From Candidatus Pantoea deserta (lineage in GTDB: Bacteria > Pseudomonadota > Gammaproteobacteria > Enterobacterales > Enterobacteriaceae): a stretch of 64,000 nt of DNA. Location: the NCBI RefSeq assembly GCF_003813865.1, contig NZ_RMVG01000016.1, positions 60,012 to 124,011 of the forward strand, given 5' to 3'. The position numbers and the translations under genes are program-made. Positions 16,039-25,221 of this stretch are shown in pieces. The stretch's first letter is position 1. The number at the start of each line of letters is the position of its first letter. Below the pieces are notes generated by a model. That model was given only the letters and a program-made list of their open reading frames with translations, did not search any database and was not told the DNA's origin.

Positions 16039-18750
16039 ATGAATAGTGAGAGCCGAATTGTGCAAAATGCTGCGCTTAATAAGCAGCCGTGGTATCAGCA
16101 GAGCAGTGAGAAAACCTTCACGGCGGTAAAGAGCGCGCCTCAGGGCCTGTCCGCTGAAGAGGCGCAGGCGCGTCTGGCGCTGAACGGGCCAAACACGCTG
16201 CCGCAAAAAAAGCCCCAGCCAGCCTGGCTGAAATTTCTGGCTCACTTTAATGACATGCTGATCTATATCCTGCTGGCGGCAGCCGTGATCACCGCCATTA
16301 TGGGTCACTGGGTCGATACCTTCGTTATTCTCGGCGTTGCTGTCATCAATGCCTTCATTGGTTTTATTCAGGAAAGCAACGCCGAGAAGTCATTGAAGGG
16401 CATACAAAACATGCTCTCGAACGAAGCAGTGGTCATGCGCGATGGCGACATCATGACGGTAGCGGCCGACTCTATTGTCGTCGGCGATGTGGTGATGCTG
16501 CGTCCCGGCGACCGTATTCCCGCCGATCTGCGTCTGTTCGACGTTCACAACCTGCGCGTGGAAGAAGCTATTCTGACCGGCGAATCCACCGTGGTGTCGA
16601 AAAACAGCGCGGCGCTTACAGGGGAAAAATCACTGGGCGATCGCCTTAATCTGGCCTATTCCGGCACCACCGTCTCTTCGGGTACCGCCGCCGGCGTGGT
16701 GATTGCAACGGGCCGCGATACCGAGCTGGGCCACATCAACGATATGATGGGGCAGATTGAAACGGCTAAAACGCCGCTGCTGATTCAGATCGATAAGCTG
16801 GGTAAAGCGATTTTCGTGCTCATCCTGCTGATGATGGCGGGGCTTTTCGTCTTTGGCTATCTGCTGCGCGATATTCCGCTGGCCTCGCTGGCGCTGTCGG
16901 TGATTAGCCTGGCCGTGGCGGCGGTGCCGGAAGGGCTGCCCGCGATTATTTCCATCATCCTGTCCATGGGCGTGCAGTCAATGGCGCGTAATCGCGCCAT
17001 CATTCGTAAACTGCCGACGGTTGAAACGCTGGGAGCGATGTCCGTTATCTGTTCTGATAAAACCGGCACGCTCACCATGAATGAGATGACGGTTAAAGCG
17101 GTGGTGCTGGCGGAGAGCCAGTGGCGCGTCAGCGGCGACAGCTATGAGCCGGTAGGGGAGATTGTTGCGGAAACCTCGCGCAGCGGGCTTTCCGCGCAGC
17201 AGGACCCGGTGATGAGGCGCTTTCTTTCTACGCTGGATATGTGCAATGAGAGCCAGCTTCAGCAGGACGCCGCCGGTCACTGGCGCATTGTCGGCGGGCC
17301 AACTGAAGGGGCGCTAAAGGTTCTGGCGGCTAAAGGCGGCGTGACTTCAGGTCAGCACACCCTGACCAGCAAGCTGCCTTTTGATTCTCTTTATAAATAT
17401 ATGGCGGTCAGCGGCGAAGCGGACGGCGAAGCCTGGGTATTGATGACGGGCGCGCCCGATGTGCTGCTGTCGCTCTGCGCGCATCAGCAAACCGATAACG
17501 GAACCGAGCCGCTGGATCGCGGCTACTGGGATGCGGCCATTACCCGCTATGCGGGAGAGGGATTGCGTACCGTCGCCGCCGCCTGGAAACGGGTGCCTCA
17601 GGCCAGCGCCTCGCTGGATCATGATGACTTACGTCAGGGGATGGTGCTGCTGGGCCTCGCCTGTATGATGGACCCGCCGCGCCCTGAAGCCGTAGCCGCC
17701 ATCAACGACTGCCAGCAGGCAGGGATTCGCGTGAAGATGATCACCGGCGATCATCAGGAAACGGCGATGGCGATCGGAAATATGCTGGGGATCAGCAACA
17801 GCGGCAAAGCGCTGACCGGCCATGACCTGGAGCATATGAATGACAGCCAGCTGGCTGAGGCGGCGCGCGACTACGACATCTTCGCGCGCACCAGTCCCGA
17901 ACATAAGCTGCGCCTGGTAAAAGCGCTGGCGGCCAGCGGGGAAATTGTGGGGATGACCGGCGACGGCGTCAACGATGCCCCTGCGCTGAAACAGGCCAAC
18001 GTGGGTATTGCCATGGGGATCAAAGGCACCGAGGTGACTAAAGAGGCCGCCGATATGATCCTCGCCGATGATAACTTCGCGACCATCGCCGCGGCAGTCA
18101 AAGAGGGGCGTCGGGTTTACGACAATCTGATTAAAACCATTCTTTTTGTCATGCCGACCTGCTTTGCCCAGGGACTGCTGATTATCATCGCTATTCTGAT
18201 GGGAAATCTGCTGCCGCTGACGCCGGTACAGATCCTGTGGATGAATATGGCGACCTCGGCCACGCTCTCCTTTGGCCTGGCGTTTGAAGCTGCCGAAGCG
18301 AACGTGATGCGTCGACCGCCGCGTAATGTCAGCGCGCCGGTCATGGATGGTTACGCGCTCTGGCGGGTGGTGTTTGTCGGGCTGCTGATCTCCGTGAGCG
18401 CCTTTGTGCTTGAAGCCTGGCTACAGACGCGTGGCTATGCGCCAGAATTTATCCGTACCGTGCTGTTGCAGATGCTGGTGACCGCGCAGTGGGTTTATAT
18501 GCTGAACTGCCGCAGCACTGACAGCTTCTCACTCGACAGCGGTCTGTTAAAAAATCGCGGCATCTGGCTGGTCAGCGGCGTGCTGGTGCTGTTACAGGCG
18601 CTGATCATCTACGTACCGCTGATGAACACGCTGTTCGGCACGCAGCCGCTGCCGTTGAAATACTGGCTGGTGGCGTTAATTGTCGGCGGCGCATTGTTTA
18701 TGATCGTAGAAGTGGAAAAACTGCTGGTGCGCCGCTGGCGGCGCGCCTGA
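16039..18750 (+). CDS. P2A-type cation-transporting P-type ATPase with altered ion site
   Basis: Inner-membrane pump of 903 aa. It has an N-terminal cation-ATPase domain, the actuator TGES, the M4 motif PEGLP (Glu298), phosphorylated Asp340 in DKTGTLT, and the hinge GDGVNDAPAL, with about ten membrane spans. The family moves Ca2+, Mn2+ or other cations using ATP. Against SERCA, the M5/M6 ligands differ: Asn768, Glu771 and Asp800 align by eye with Cys708, Gln711 and Ser740, so Ca2+ is unlikely. The start at 16039 has GAGGAT upstream; the open frame continues to 15979 without a ribosome site. Confidence 0.88.
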   Translation: MNSESRIVQNAALNKQPWYQQSSEKTFTAVKSAPQGLSAEEAQARLALNGPNTLPQKKPQPAWLKFLAHFNDMLIYILLAAAVITAIMGHWVDTFVILGVAVINAFIGFIQESNAEKSLKGIQNMLSNEAVVMRDGDIMTVAADSIVVGDVVMLRPGDRIPADLRLFDVHNLRVEEAILTGESTVVSKNSAALTGEKSLGDRLNLAYSGTTVSSGTAAGVVIATGRDTELGHINDMMGQIETAKTPLLIQIDKLGKAIFVLILLMMAGLFVFGYLLRDIPLASLALSVISLAVAAVPEGLPAIISIILSMGVQSMARNRAIIRKLPTVETLGAMSVICSDKTGTLTMNEMTVKAVVLAESQWRVSGDSYEPVGEIVAETSRSGLSAQQDPVMRRFLSTLDMCNESQLQQDAAGHWRIVGGPTEGALKVLAAKGGVTSGQHTLTSKLPFDSLYKYMAVSGEADGEAWVLMTGAPDVLLSLCAHQQTDNGTEPLDRGYWDAAITRYAGEGLRTVAAAWKRVPQASASLDHDDLRQGMVLLGLACMMDPPRPEAVAAINDCQQAGIRVKMITGDHQETAMAIGNMLGISNSGKALTGHDLEHMNDSQLAEAARDYDIFARTSPEHKLRLVKALAASGEIVGMTGDGVNDAPALKQANVGIAMGIKGTEVTKEAADMILADDNFATIAAAVKEGRRVYDNLIKTILFVMPTCFAQGLLIIIAILMGNLLPLTPVQILWMNMATSATLSFGLAFEAAEANVMRRPPRNVSAPVMDGYALWRVVFVGLLISVSAFVLEAWLQTRGYAPEFIRTVLLQMLVTAQWVYMLNCRSTDSFSLDSGLLKNRGIWLVSGVLVLLQALIIYVPLMNTLFGTQPLPLKYWLVALIVGGALFMIVEVEKLLVRRWRRA

Positions 18751-18761
18751 TAGTTCGATAA

Positions 18762-18788
18762 ACGCCCTCTCAGCAGGGCGTTTTTTTT
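18762..18788 (+). terminator. Rho-independent terminator of the P-type ATPase gene
   Basis: ACGCCCTctcagcAGGGCGT forms a seven-pair stem followed by eight T. A partial copy of the same segment recurs at about 18830-18860, with CTCAGCAGGGCGT and TTTGTCTC kept but the left arm lost. Confidence 0.85.
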
Positions 18789-18970
18789 GTCTCTCGTCTT
18801 AACTTCTTTCCCTTTTTAAAGGTCACCGGCGCCTTCTCAGCAGGGCGTATCTTTGTCTCCTGGCCCGATATATTCGCCGGTTTCACCTTCAGCGGGAGAA
18901 TAGTCGCAGGCAAAGTTTCGCCGAAACGCATGAGCAGGCTTTTCAAATACAGTTAATCGCGTCAGTATAA

Positions 18971-18986
18971 GGAAATAATCGTTTCC
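18971..18986. promoter_or_regulatory. Palindromic operator candidate, distal copy
   Basis: GGAAATAATCGTTTCC is an imperfect 16-bp palindrome. It shares its pattern with the site at 19044, 73 bp downstream, which is seven helical turns. Confidence 0.5.
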
Positions 18987-19043
18987 TAATTAAGGGGCGA
19001 TCATCAAGTTGTACAAAAAGCTCAGCACTTATATGACTATTTT

Positions 19044-19059
19044 GGAAGTGATCATTTCC
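19044..19059. promoter_or_regulatory. Palindromic operator candidate, proximal copy
   Basis: GGAAGTGATCATTTCC fits the shared pattern GGAAnTnATCnTTTCC, 16 bp before the hydrolase ATG. It overlaps where a repressor would block transcription or early elongation. No regulator gene is adjacent. Confidence 0.5.
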
Positions 19060-19074
19060 ATTTAAGGAGAGAAG

Positions 19075-19929
19075 ATGAACGAAATTGAGCACCATTTTGC
19101 GCAGGTTAACGGATTGCGTATCCACTACCTGAGCGCGGGCGATCCGCAGCAGGATACGCTGGTTTTGCTGGCCGGCTTCCCGCAAAGCAGCTATGCCTGG
19201 CGTGACATTATGCCGCTGCTGACCGACCGGTTTTATGTCATCGCGCCCGACATGCCGGGACAGGGTGACTCCGATCTGCCGCAACAGGGCTACGATACCG
19301 GCACGCTGGCGGGACATATCGACGCGCTGCTTCAGCAGCTTAATCTGCCGGCGGTGTTTCTGGCGGGTCATGATGTCGGCGCATGGGTGGCTTTTGCGCT
19401 GGCCGCTCAGTTTCCTGAGCGCGTAAAAAAGATCGCTTTACTGGACGCCGGTATTCCTGGCGTGACCCTGCCTGACGCGCTTCCCGTCACCTCGCAAAGC
19501 GCCTGGAAAACCTGGCATTTTGCCTTTCACCTTGTTGAAGATCTGCCGGAAACGCTGATTTCAGGGCGAGAGGCGATCTATCTCGACTGGTTTTTCCGGC
19601 GCAAAACGGCTAATCCGCTGACCTTTGACGCGACAAAGATGCAGGAGTACCTGCGTATTTTCACCCGACCAGGCGCGCTGCGCGCCGGACTGGCCTGCTA
19701 TCGCGCGGTCACGCAGTCAGCCGCGCAAAACCGCGCGCTGCTGCAAACAGGTCCGCTGGATCTACCGCTGCTGGCCGTCAGCGCTGACCAGGGATCGATA
19801 GCGGATATGGCGGAGCCGCTGCGTCAGTTTGCTCGCCATGTTTATGGCGTGAAGGTTGAGCGCTGCGGTCATTTTATTCCTGAGGAACAACCCGCGGTGC
19901 TGGCAAAACATTTCAGCGCCTTTTTTTAA
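19075..19929 (+). CDS. Alpha/beta hydrolase, epoxide hydrolase/haloalkane dehalogenase-like
   Basis: Cytoplasmic protein of 284 aa. It shows the oxyanion loop LLAGFPQSSYAW, the nucleophile elbow AGHDVGAWVAF with Asp in place of Ser, and the terminal base His in CGHFIPEEQP. An Asp nucleophile and HGxP-like GFPQ loop place it with epoxide hydrolases and (fluoro)haloacid dehalogenases rather than esterases. AAGGAG lies upstream of the ATG. Two palindromes in its promoter suggest control by an inducible repressor. The substrate is unknown. Confidence 0.82.
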   Translation: MNEIEHHFAQVNGLRIHYLSAGDPQQDTLVLLAGFPQSSYAWRDIMPLLTDRFYVIAPDMPGQGDSDLPQQGYDTGTLAGHIDALLQQLNLPAVFLAGHDVGAWVAFALAAQFPERVKKIALLDAGIPGVTLPDALPVTSQSAWKTWHFAFHLVEDLPETLISGREAIYLDWFFRRKTANPLTFDATKMQEYLRIFTRPGALRAGLACYRAVTQSAAQNRALLQTGPLDLPLLAVSADQGSIADMAEPLRQFARHVYGVKVERCGHFIPEEQPAVLAKHFSAFF

Positions 19930-19936
19930 GTTCTGC

Positions 19937-19964
19937 ACAGGCAGAAGAGACGTCTTGTGCCTGT
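19937..19964 (+). terminator. Hairpin after the alpha/beta hydrolase gene
   Basis: Arms ACAGGCA and TGCCTGT enclose an inner AAGA/TCTT helix and are followed, after a few bases, by GTTTTT. The rest of the 300-bp gap to 20229 should hold the promoter of the next operon; I saw no gene in it. Confidence 0.5.
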
Positions 19965-20229
19965 TAACCCGTTTTTATGGCTGCCTGTAATTAGGTGAAG
20001 TTATAAGCGCTTTAGGATTATTAATAATCTTGCTGATCCGCTGCATTCTCATGCTAATTGACACTTTTGTGATTTAACTCTCTGTTTTTTAATGAGTTAG
20101 GCTGTAGCGGCTCGCGTTGCTTTCTGTCCGATGCTGTGAATTAATAAAGAGTGCAAACACAACAATAAAAGCCAGCGGCCCGATCTGCTGCGCGCGCAGC
20201 CCGACAACAGGGCAATCTACAGGGAAATC

Positions 20230-21429
20230 ATGACGGATAAAAAATCAACGCTGGCCTGGGATATTCGCGCCAGAGTGGCGGACATTGAATCTCAGCTCAT
20301 TGCTCTGCGCCGCGATATTCATGCGCATCCGGAACTGGGTTTTGATACGGTGCGCACCGCTGACCTGGTCGCAGGCTGGCTCCGCGATCGGGGATTAACG
20401 CCCAGAACCGGCGTTGGTCGAACCGGCGTCATCGTCGACATCGCTGGCGCACAGCCGGGTAAAACCCTGCTGCTGCGCGCGGATATGGACGCGCTGCCGA
20501 TCCAGGAACAAACCGGCCTGCCTTTCAGCAGCGTGTTTCCAGGAAAAATGCACGCCTGCGGCCATGATATCCACACCGCAACGCTGCTTGGCGTTGCCGC
20601 TATCCTGCCGCACTATCAGCAGCAGCTTCAGGGCACCGTGCGGCTGATCTTCCAGCCTGCGGAAGAGACGCCTGAAAGCGGAGCCGAGGCCATGATCGCC
20701 GACGGCGCGGCTGATGGCGTTGACTGGGCGGTTACGCTGCACAACAAACCAGAGCTGGAGGCGGGTGAGGTGGCGCTGACGCGCGGCGGCAGCACCGCGT
20801 CCAGCGACGAGTTCGACGTCAGAGTCTGCGGTGTCTCTACCCACGCGGCACGGCCTCATATGGGCGTGGATCCCATCGTAGCGACGGCGCATCTGATTGG
20901 TCAGCTTCAGACCCTTATCTCCCGCGAGCGCGATCCGGCGCACTCCGCCGTACTGACCATCGGCCATATTCAGGGCGGCGCGACGCACAATATCATTCCC
21001 GACAGCTGCCTGTTGCAGGGCACCATTCGCACTAAATCACCCCAGGTGCGGGCGGATATGGAAGCCTCATTCCGACGCGTGTGCGCGGGCGTCGCGCTGG
21101 CCATGAATGTGCGCGTTGAGGTGGATTATCTGCGCGGCGTGCCGCCGTTAATGAATGATGATCGCCTGATCGACGCGCTGGAAGGTATTCTCTCGCATCA
21201 GTTTGGCAAACCGATTGTGGCAAAGCCGAGCGACAGCTTCGGGGCAGAAGATTTTTCGCTGTTTACCGAGCGCGCGCCAGGCTGCCAGATCCATATAGGT
21301 TCCGCCACGCCAGGGCGTGACGACCATCTGCACAACTCCGACTATCAGCCAGATGAACGCAGTATTGCGGCTGGAACCGAGGCGCTGGTGCGTCTGGCCG
21401 TCGATCTGCTTACTAACAATAACGACTGA
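20230..21429 (+). CDS. M20 family amidohydrolase (hippurate/IAA-amino acid hydrolase type)
   Basis: Protein of 399 aa with no signal peptide. Metal-site motifs are complete: HACGHDIHTATLLGVA, the catalytic Glu pair in QPAEETPESG, the dimerisation-domain GVSTHAARPHMGVDP and the C-terminal SFGAEDFSLF. These enzymes cut N-acyl or aryl amino acid amides, including hippurate and auxin conjugates. It starts a five-gene operon with an amino acid ABC importer (next start 10 bp after its stop), which suggests that the importer brings in the conjugate or recovers the product. Confidence 0.87.
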   Translation: MTDKKSTLAWDIRARVADIESQLIALRRDIHAHPELGFDTVRTADLVAGWLRDRGLTPRTGVGRTGVIVDIAGAQPGKTLLLRADMDALPIQEQTGLPFSSVFPGKMHACGHDIHTATLLGVAAILPHYQQQLQGTVRLIFQPAEETPESGAEAMIADGAADGVDWAVTLHNKPELEAGEVALTRGGSTASSDEFDVRVCGVSTHAARPHMGVDPIVATAHLIGQLQTLISRERDPAHSAVLTIGHIQGGATHNIIPDSCLLQGTIRTKSPQVRADMEASFRRVCAGVALAMNVRVEVDYLRGVPPLMNDDRLIDALEGILSHQFGKPIVAKPSDSFGAEDFSLFTERAPGCQIHIGSATPGRDDHLHNSDYQPDERSIAAGTEALVRLAVDLLTNNND

Positions 21430-21439
21430 GGATAACACT

Positions 21440-22288
21440 ATGATGATGCGCAAAGGCCTGTTCGCGGCCACACTGGCACTGGGTCTGCTGGCCCTGCCGA
21501 CGCTTAGCCAGGCAAAAGATTTCGGCACCTTAAAGTTCGCTACCGAGGGTAGCTATCCTCCGTTTAACCAGACCACGCCAGGCGGCAAAATCGTCGGTTA
21601 CGAGCCTGATATTGTGGCTGAACTGGCTAAGCGCGTCGGCTTTAAGTATGAAATCAGCGCCCAGAAGTGGTCAGGCATGATCCCTGGTCTGATCGACGGT
21701 AAATATGATGCCGTTATCGATGCGGTAACGGTCACGCCAAAACGCGCCGAGGCGATTGATTTTACTCAGCAGTATACCGTCAGCATCTCCAGCTTCGTCA
21801 CCAGTAAAAACTCGCCGCTGGCCACCCTGCCAGGCACCGGCACTGTGGTAACTGCCGATGACGCGGCGGGGATGCAAAAAGCGATTGATGAGCTGAAAAC
21901 CACTTTCAAAGGTAAAACTATCGCGGTGCAGGTCGCCACGATTCAGGCGGATTTCTTGCAAAAGTATCTGGGTGACGTCGCCACTATTCGCACCTACCAG
22001 GCCGGTCCGGAAACCTTTGCCGATCTGATGAATGGCCGCGTTGACGCGGTAATGGCGTCGCGTACCAATCTGAATGCGTTTGTGAAAAAACACGCCAGCG
22101 CCATCAGCAGCACCGGCTACGGCTTTAGCGGCGGCGTGCTGGGCGCGGGATCGGCGATTGGTCTGCGCAAAGGCAGCGCCGAGCTGAAGGCGGCGCTGGA
22201 CGAGGCGCTTTCTGCGATGATCAAAGACGGCACGCTGAGCAAACTGTCTGTGAAATGGTTCGGCGAAGACGTCGCGCCGAAAGTCTGA
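21440..22288 (+). CDS. Periplasmic amino acid-binding protein of ABC importer
   Basis: Protein of 282 aa with a signal peptide (cleavage near LSQA-KD). The family-3 solute-binding signature is clear: EGSYPPFNQTTPGG, GYEPDIVAELAKRVG, GLIDGKYDAV and TPKRAEAIDFT. The GAGGATAACACT ribosome site overlaps the end of the M20 gene. It delivers a polar amino acid or opine-like compound to the two permeases that follow. The frame is open upstream, but that part overlaps the M20 gene. Confidence 0.88.
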   Translation: MMMRKGLFAATLALGLLALPTLSQAKDFGTLKFATEGSYPPFNQTTPGGKIVGYEPDIVAELAKRVGFKYEISAQKWSGMIPGLIDGKYDAVIDAVTVTPKRAEAIDFTQQYTVSISSFVTSKNSPLATLPGTGTVVTADDAAGMQKAIDELKTTFKGKTIAVQVATIQADFLQKYLGDVATIRTYQAGPETFADLMNGRVDAVMASRTNLNAFVKKHASAISSTGYGFSGGVLGAGSAIGLRKGSAELKAALDEALSAMIKDGTLSKLSVKWFGEDVAPKV

Positions 22289-22294
22289 TAGCCC

Positions 22295-23020
22295 ATGTTG
22301 ACGCAAATTGACTGGCAGCTGATCGGCTTTGGCGATGAAGGCTGGGGCGGCGTGCTGCTGAACGCCGCCACGGTGACGGTCACCGTTTCGCTGTGCGCCT
22401 GGCTGCTGGGCGCGGTACTGGGCAGTCTGCTGTGCTGGATGCAGATTGCGGGTTCTCGCTGGCAGCAGCGGCTTGCGGCAGGCTATATCACGGTATTTCG
22501 CGGCGTGCCTGAGCTGCTGGTGATCTATCTGTTTTATTTCGGCGGACGTCAGGTCGTCGCTGCGGCAGGCACCGCGCTGGGGTTGCAGGGACCCTTCGAC
22601 GTTAATGGCTTTATCGCCGGGGCCGTCGCCATCGGCCTGATTTCCGGTGCCTATCAGAGCAGCGTGTTTCGCGGCGCCTTTTATGCGATCCCGCGCGGGA
22701 CGCTGGAGGCGGCGACGGTAACGGGCATGGGACGGCTCATGCTGTTCCGTCGCATGATTGTGCCTCAGGCATTGCAAACGGCGCTGCCGGGAATGGGTAA
22801 CCAGTGGCAGTCGGTAATTAAAGAGTCGGCACTGGTCTCGGTAACCGGCCTGGTCGAAACCATGAATCAGATCACCACCGCCGCCAACTCGACGCAGATG
22901 TCATTCTTCTTCTATAGCGTCGGCGCGGTTATCTATTTGATCATTACCACCTGCTCCGACTGGGTATTCCGCGCCGTGGAAAAATTCTCCATGCGCGGCC
23001 AGCAGCGCACCCGCGTTTAA
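22295..23020 (+). CDS. Amino acid ABC transporter permease 1
   Basis: Inner-membrane protein of 241 aa with about five spans. It carries the HisQ/HisM-family motifs VFRGVPELLVIYLFYFGG and the EAA loop GTLEAATVTGMGRLMLFRRM. It follows the binding protein by 6 bp and precedes a second permease by 9 bp, giving a heterodimeric channel like HisQM or OccQM. Confidence 0.87.
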   Translation: MLTQIDWQLIGFGDEGWGGVLLNAATVTVTVSLCAWLLGAVLGSLLCWMQIAGSRWQQRLAAGYITVFRGVPELLVIYLFYFGGRQVVAAAGTALGLQGPFDVNGFIAGAVAIGLISGAYQSSVFRGAFYAIPRGTLEAATVTGMGRLMLFRRMIVPQALQTALPGMGNQWQSVIKESALVSVTGLVETMNQITTAANSTQMSFFFYSVGAVIYLIITTCSDWVFRAVEKFSMRGQQRTRV

Positions 23021-23029
23021 GGAAGCCCG

Positions 23030-23716
23030 ATGGACATCTCTTTTTTACAGGACACCTTTCTGGCGTTGCTTAAGGGCCTGCCGCTGACGGTGAATCTGGC
23101 GGTACTGTCGCTGCTGGGCGGCGGCGTGTTGGCGCTGCTGCTGAATCTGCTACGCCAGACGCGCATCGGCAGCTATGTTGCACGCTTCTATGTCTGGTTG
23201 TTTCGCGGCACGCCGCTGCTGATTCAGATCTTTATGGTTTATTACGGGCTGGGTAGTCTGCCTGTCGTGCGCGAAAGCGTGCTGTGGCCGCTGCTGCGCG
23301 AGCCTTACTGGTGCGGATTGCTGGCGCTGATCCTCAACGATGCGGCCTATACCTCAGAAATTTTGCGCGGCGGGTTAAACGCTGTCAGCCGTCAGTCGCT
23401 GGAGGCGGCAAAAGTCTGCGGTATGCCGTCGCATAAGATTTTTACGCGCATCACGCTGCCTGTTGCCATTCGCCAGGCGCTGCCTGCCTACAGCAATGAA
23501 ATTATCTCTATGACCAAATCGACCTCGCTGGTCAGCACCATCAGCCTGATGGAGATGACGGGCATTGCTGACTCTATTGTCTCTTCAACCTTTCGCGCGC
23601 TGGAGGTTTTCCTGAGCGCGGCAGTGATCTATCTGCTGCTGAGCATGCTGGTCAGCAAAGGCGTTTCCATGCTGGAGCGGCGTTTATCACCCTACTATTT
23701 CGGAGCGCGTTCATGA
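23030..23716 (+). CDS. Amino acid ABC transporter permease 2
   Basis: Inner-membrane protein of 228 aa. It has WLFRGTPLLIQIFMVYYGLG and the EAA loop RQSLEAAKVCGMPSHKIF, as in HisM-type subunits. The ATPase start overlaps its stop by four bases. Confidence 0.87.
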   Translation: MDISFLQDTFLALLKGLPLTVNLAVLSLLGGGVLALLLNLLRQTRIGSYVARFYVWLFRGTPLLIQIFMVYYGLGSLPVVRESVLWPLLREPYWCGLLALILNDAAYTSEILRGGLNAVSRQSLEAAKVCGMPSHKIFTRITLPVAIRQALPAYSNEIISMTKSTSLVSTISLMEMTGIADSIVSSTFRALEVFLSAAVIYLLLSMLVSKGVSMLERRLSPYYFGARS

Positions 23717-24492
23717 CCCAACCGACTATCATGCTGAGCCATCTCAGAAAAAGCTATGCGGGACATGAAGTGCTGCACGACATTAGCCTGACGGCGCAGG
23801 ATGGCGACGTCATCTCCCTGATTGGAGCCAGCGGATCGGGTAAAAGTACGCTGCTGCGCTGCATTCCGTTTCTTGAGGTGCCGCAGGCAGGCGTGATCGC
23901 CGTAGGTGAAAACAGTGTGACGCTGGATAACGCAGACGAAAAACTGAGTCGCGCTCAGCGTCAGCGTATCAAGCTGATGCGTATGCAGCTTGGCTTTGTT
24001 TTTCAGAGCTTCAATCTGTGGCCCCATAAAACGGTGATGCAGAACATTATCGAAGCGCCGGTGCACGTGCAGAAGCGTAACGTCAAAGAAGCCACCGAAG
24101 AGGCTGAAGCGCTGTTGCATAAAGTGGGACTGTATGCGAAGCGCGATGCCTGGCCGTCGCAGCTTTCGGGTGGGCAGCAACAGCGCGTGGCCATTGCGCG
24201 CGCGCTGGCGCAGCAGCCGAAGGCCATACTGTTTGATGAGCCGACTTCTGCCCTCGATCCAGAGCTGGTGGGCGAGGTTCTGCGGGTTATTCGCGGGCTG
24301 GCGGAGGAGGGGCGCACCATGATCATTGTGACGCACGAAATGGGCTTCGCGCGCGACGTGTCGAATAAAGCTGTGTTTTTACATCAGGGCATGGTGGAAG
24401 AAGAGGGAACGCCGGAACAGGTTTTTCTCGATCCGGTGTCGCCGCGCTGTCGCGCGTTTGTGAGCAGTCACTTTCAACGCAATGCCAGTTAA
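23713..24492 (+). CDS. Amino acid ABC transporter ATP-binding protein
   Basis: ATPase of 259 aa with Walker A GASGSGKST, Q-loop FVFQSFNLWPHKTV, signature LSGGQQQRVAIARALA, Walker B AILFDEPTSALDPE and switch His in VTHEMGFA. The length and wording match HisP/OccP-like polar amino acid importers. It is the last gene of the operon and ends at a strong terminator. It is the only ABC ATPase in the window. Confidence 0.9.
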   Translation: MTQPTIMLSHLRKSYAGHEVLHDISLTAQDGDVISLIGASGSGKSTLLRCIPFLEVPQAGVIAVGENSVTLDNADEKLSRAQRQRIKLMRMQLGFVFQSFNLWPHKTVMQNIIEAPVHVQKRNVKEATEEAEALLHKVGLYAKRDAWPSQLSGGQQQRVAIARALAQQPKAILFDEPTSALDPELVGEVLRVIRGLAEEGRTMIIVTHEMGFARDVSNKAVFLHQGMVEEEGTPEQVFLDPVSPRCRAFVSSHFQRNAS

Positions 24493-24521
24493 AACGGATA
24501 ACGCGACCCAGGCTGTCCATA

Positions 24522-24553
24522 AAATACGGCGTCCGAAGGACGCCGTATTTCTT
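24522..24553 (+). terminator. Rho-independent terminator of the amino acid importer operon
   Basis: Arms AAATACGGCGTCC and GGACGCCGTATTT form a 13-pair stem with a three-base loop. The 250 bp between it and the next gene show no gene. Confidence 0.85.
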
Positions 24554-24807
24554 TGCTGATTTAACCTCTGAGCCTGAGCGGGCTACTTGCTGGGTGACTT
24601 CTTAATGAGCGACATTGCTAACGGCGCGGTATGCAGGCCTGGCAGCATAGTGAACAGCCAGACTGAAAACGTCGCGCTGTTTTCCCGTCTTTTATGGCCA
24701 GTTTACCGGCAGCTTACCCTTTACCCGCGTCTGCCCGGCGCACGACGATGCTTCACGTAAGCGCCGTGCCGCGCGCAAACAAAATGGCGACGCGCGTTGG
24801 CCCTGCG

Positions 24808-25221
24808 TCACACCACCTCAACCAGCTGGAAGGTCTCAAATACCAGCTCCATCTCCTGATGAAAGCTTCCCTCATTCTGAAAAAAGCGCTGATGTTCGCT
24901 GCGCCAGCTTTCAAGACTGAGATCGCCTTCCCCCTCCAGCATCGCCATTTCTGGCGTTACCCGATCGAAGCGGGTCAGAAACAGCCCTGTGGTGCGGATC
25001 ACGCAGCGCGGCTGACCCGCGCCGTCCAGCACAATGCTGTAACCGCCGGGCTGCGGCTTTTCATTATCCTTGTTCCAGCCCTGTAGCGAGCCGCAGCTGG
25101 CGACTTTTTTCCCGGCGATAACCAGCGTAGCCAGACGGTCGGCCAGTTCAGCGGAGTCGCCGAACGCCCAGGCGCGGGCGTCGGGGTATTTATCAAATAA
25201 CTGCTCAAGCGAAACGGACAT
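24808..25221 (-). CDS. ASCH domain protein
   Basis: Protein of 137 aa. The ASCH core is visible in AWAFGDSAELADRLATLVIA followed by GKKVASCGSL, with later strands YSIVLDGAGQPRCVIRTTGL and VTPEMAMLEGEGD. ASCH domains bind RNA or nucleotides, and some are amidohydrolases for modified cytidine. The ATG at 25221 overlaps the permease stop as TGATG, so it is translationally coupled to a metal-oxyanion transporter. That association is unexplained. Confidence 0.75.
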   Translation of the reverse strand: MSVSLEQLFDKYPDARAWAFGDSAELADRLATLVIAGKKVASCGSLQGWNKDNEKPQPGGYSIVLDGAGQPRCVIRTTGLFLTRFDRVTPEMAMLEGEGDLSLESWRSEHQRFFQNEGSFHQEMELVFETFQLVEVV

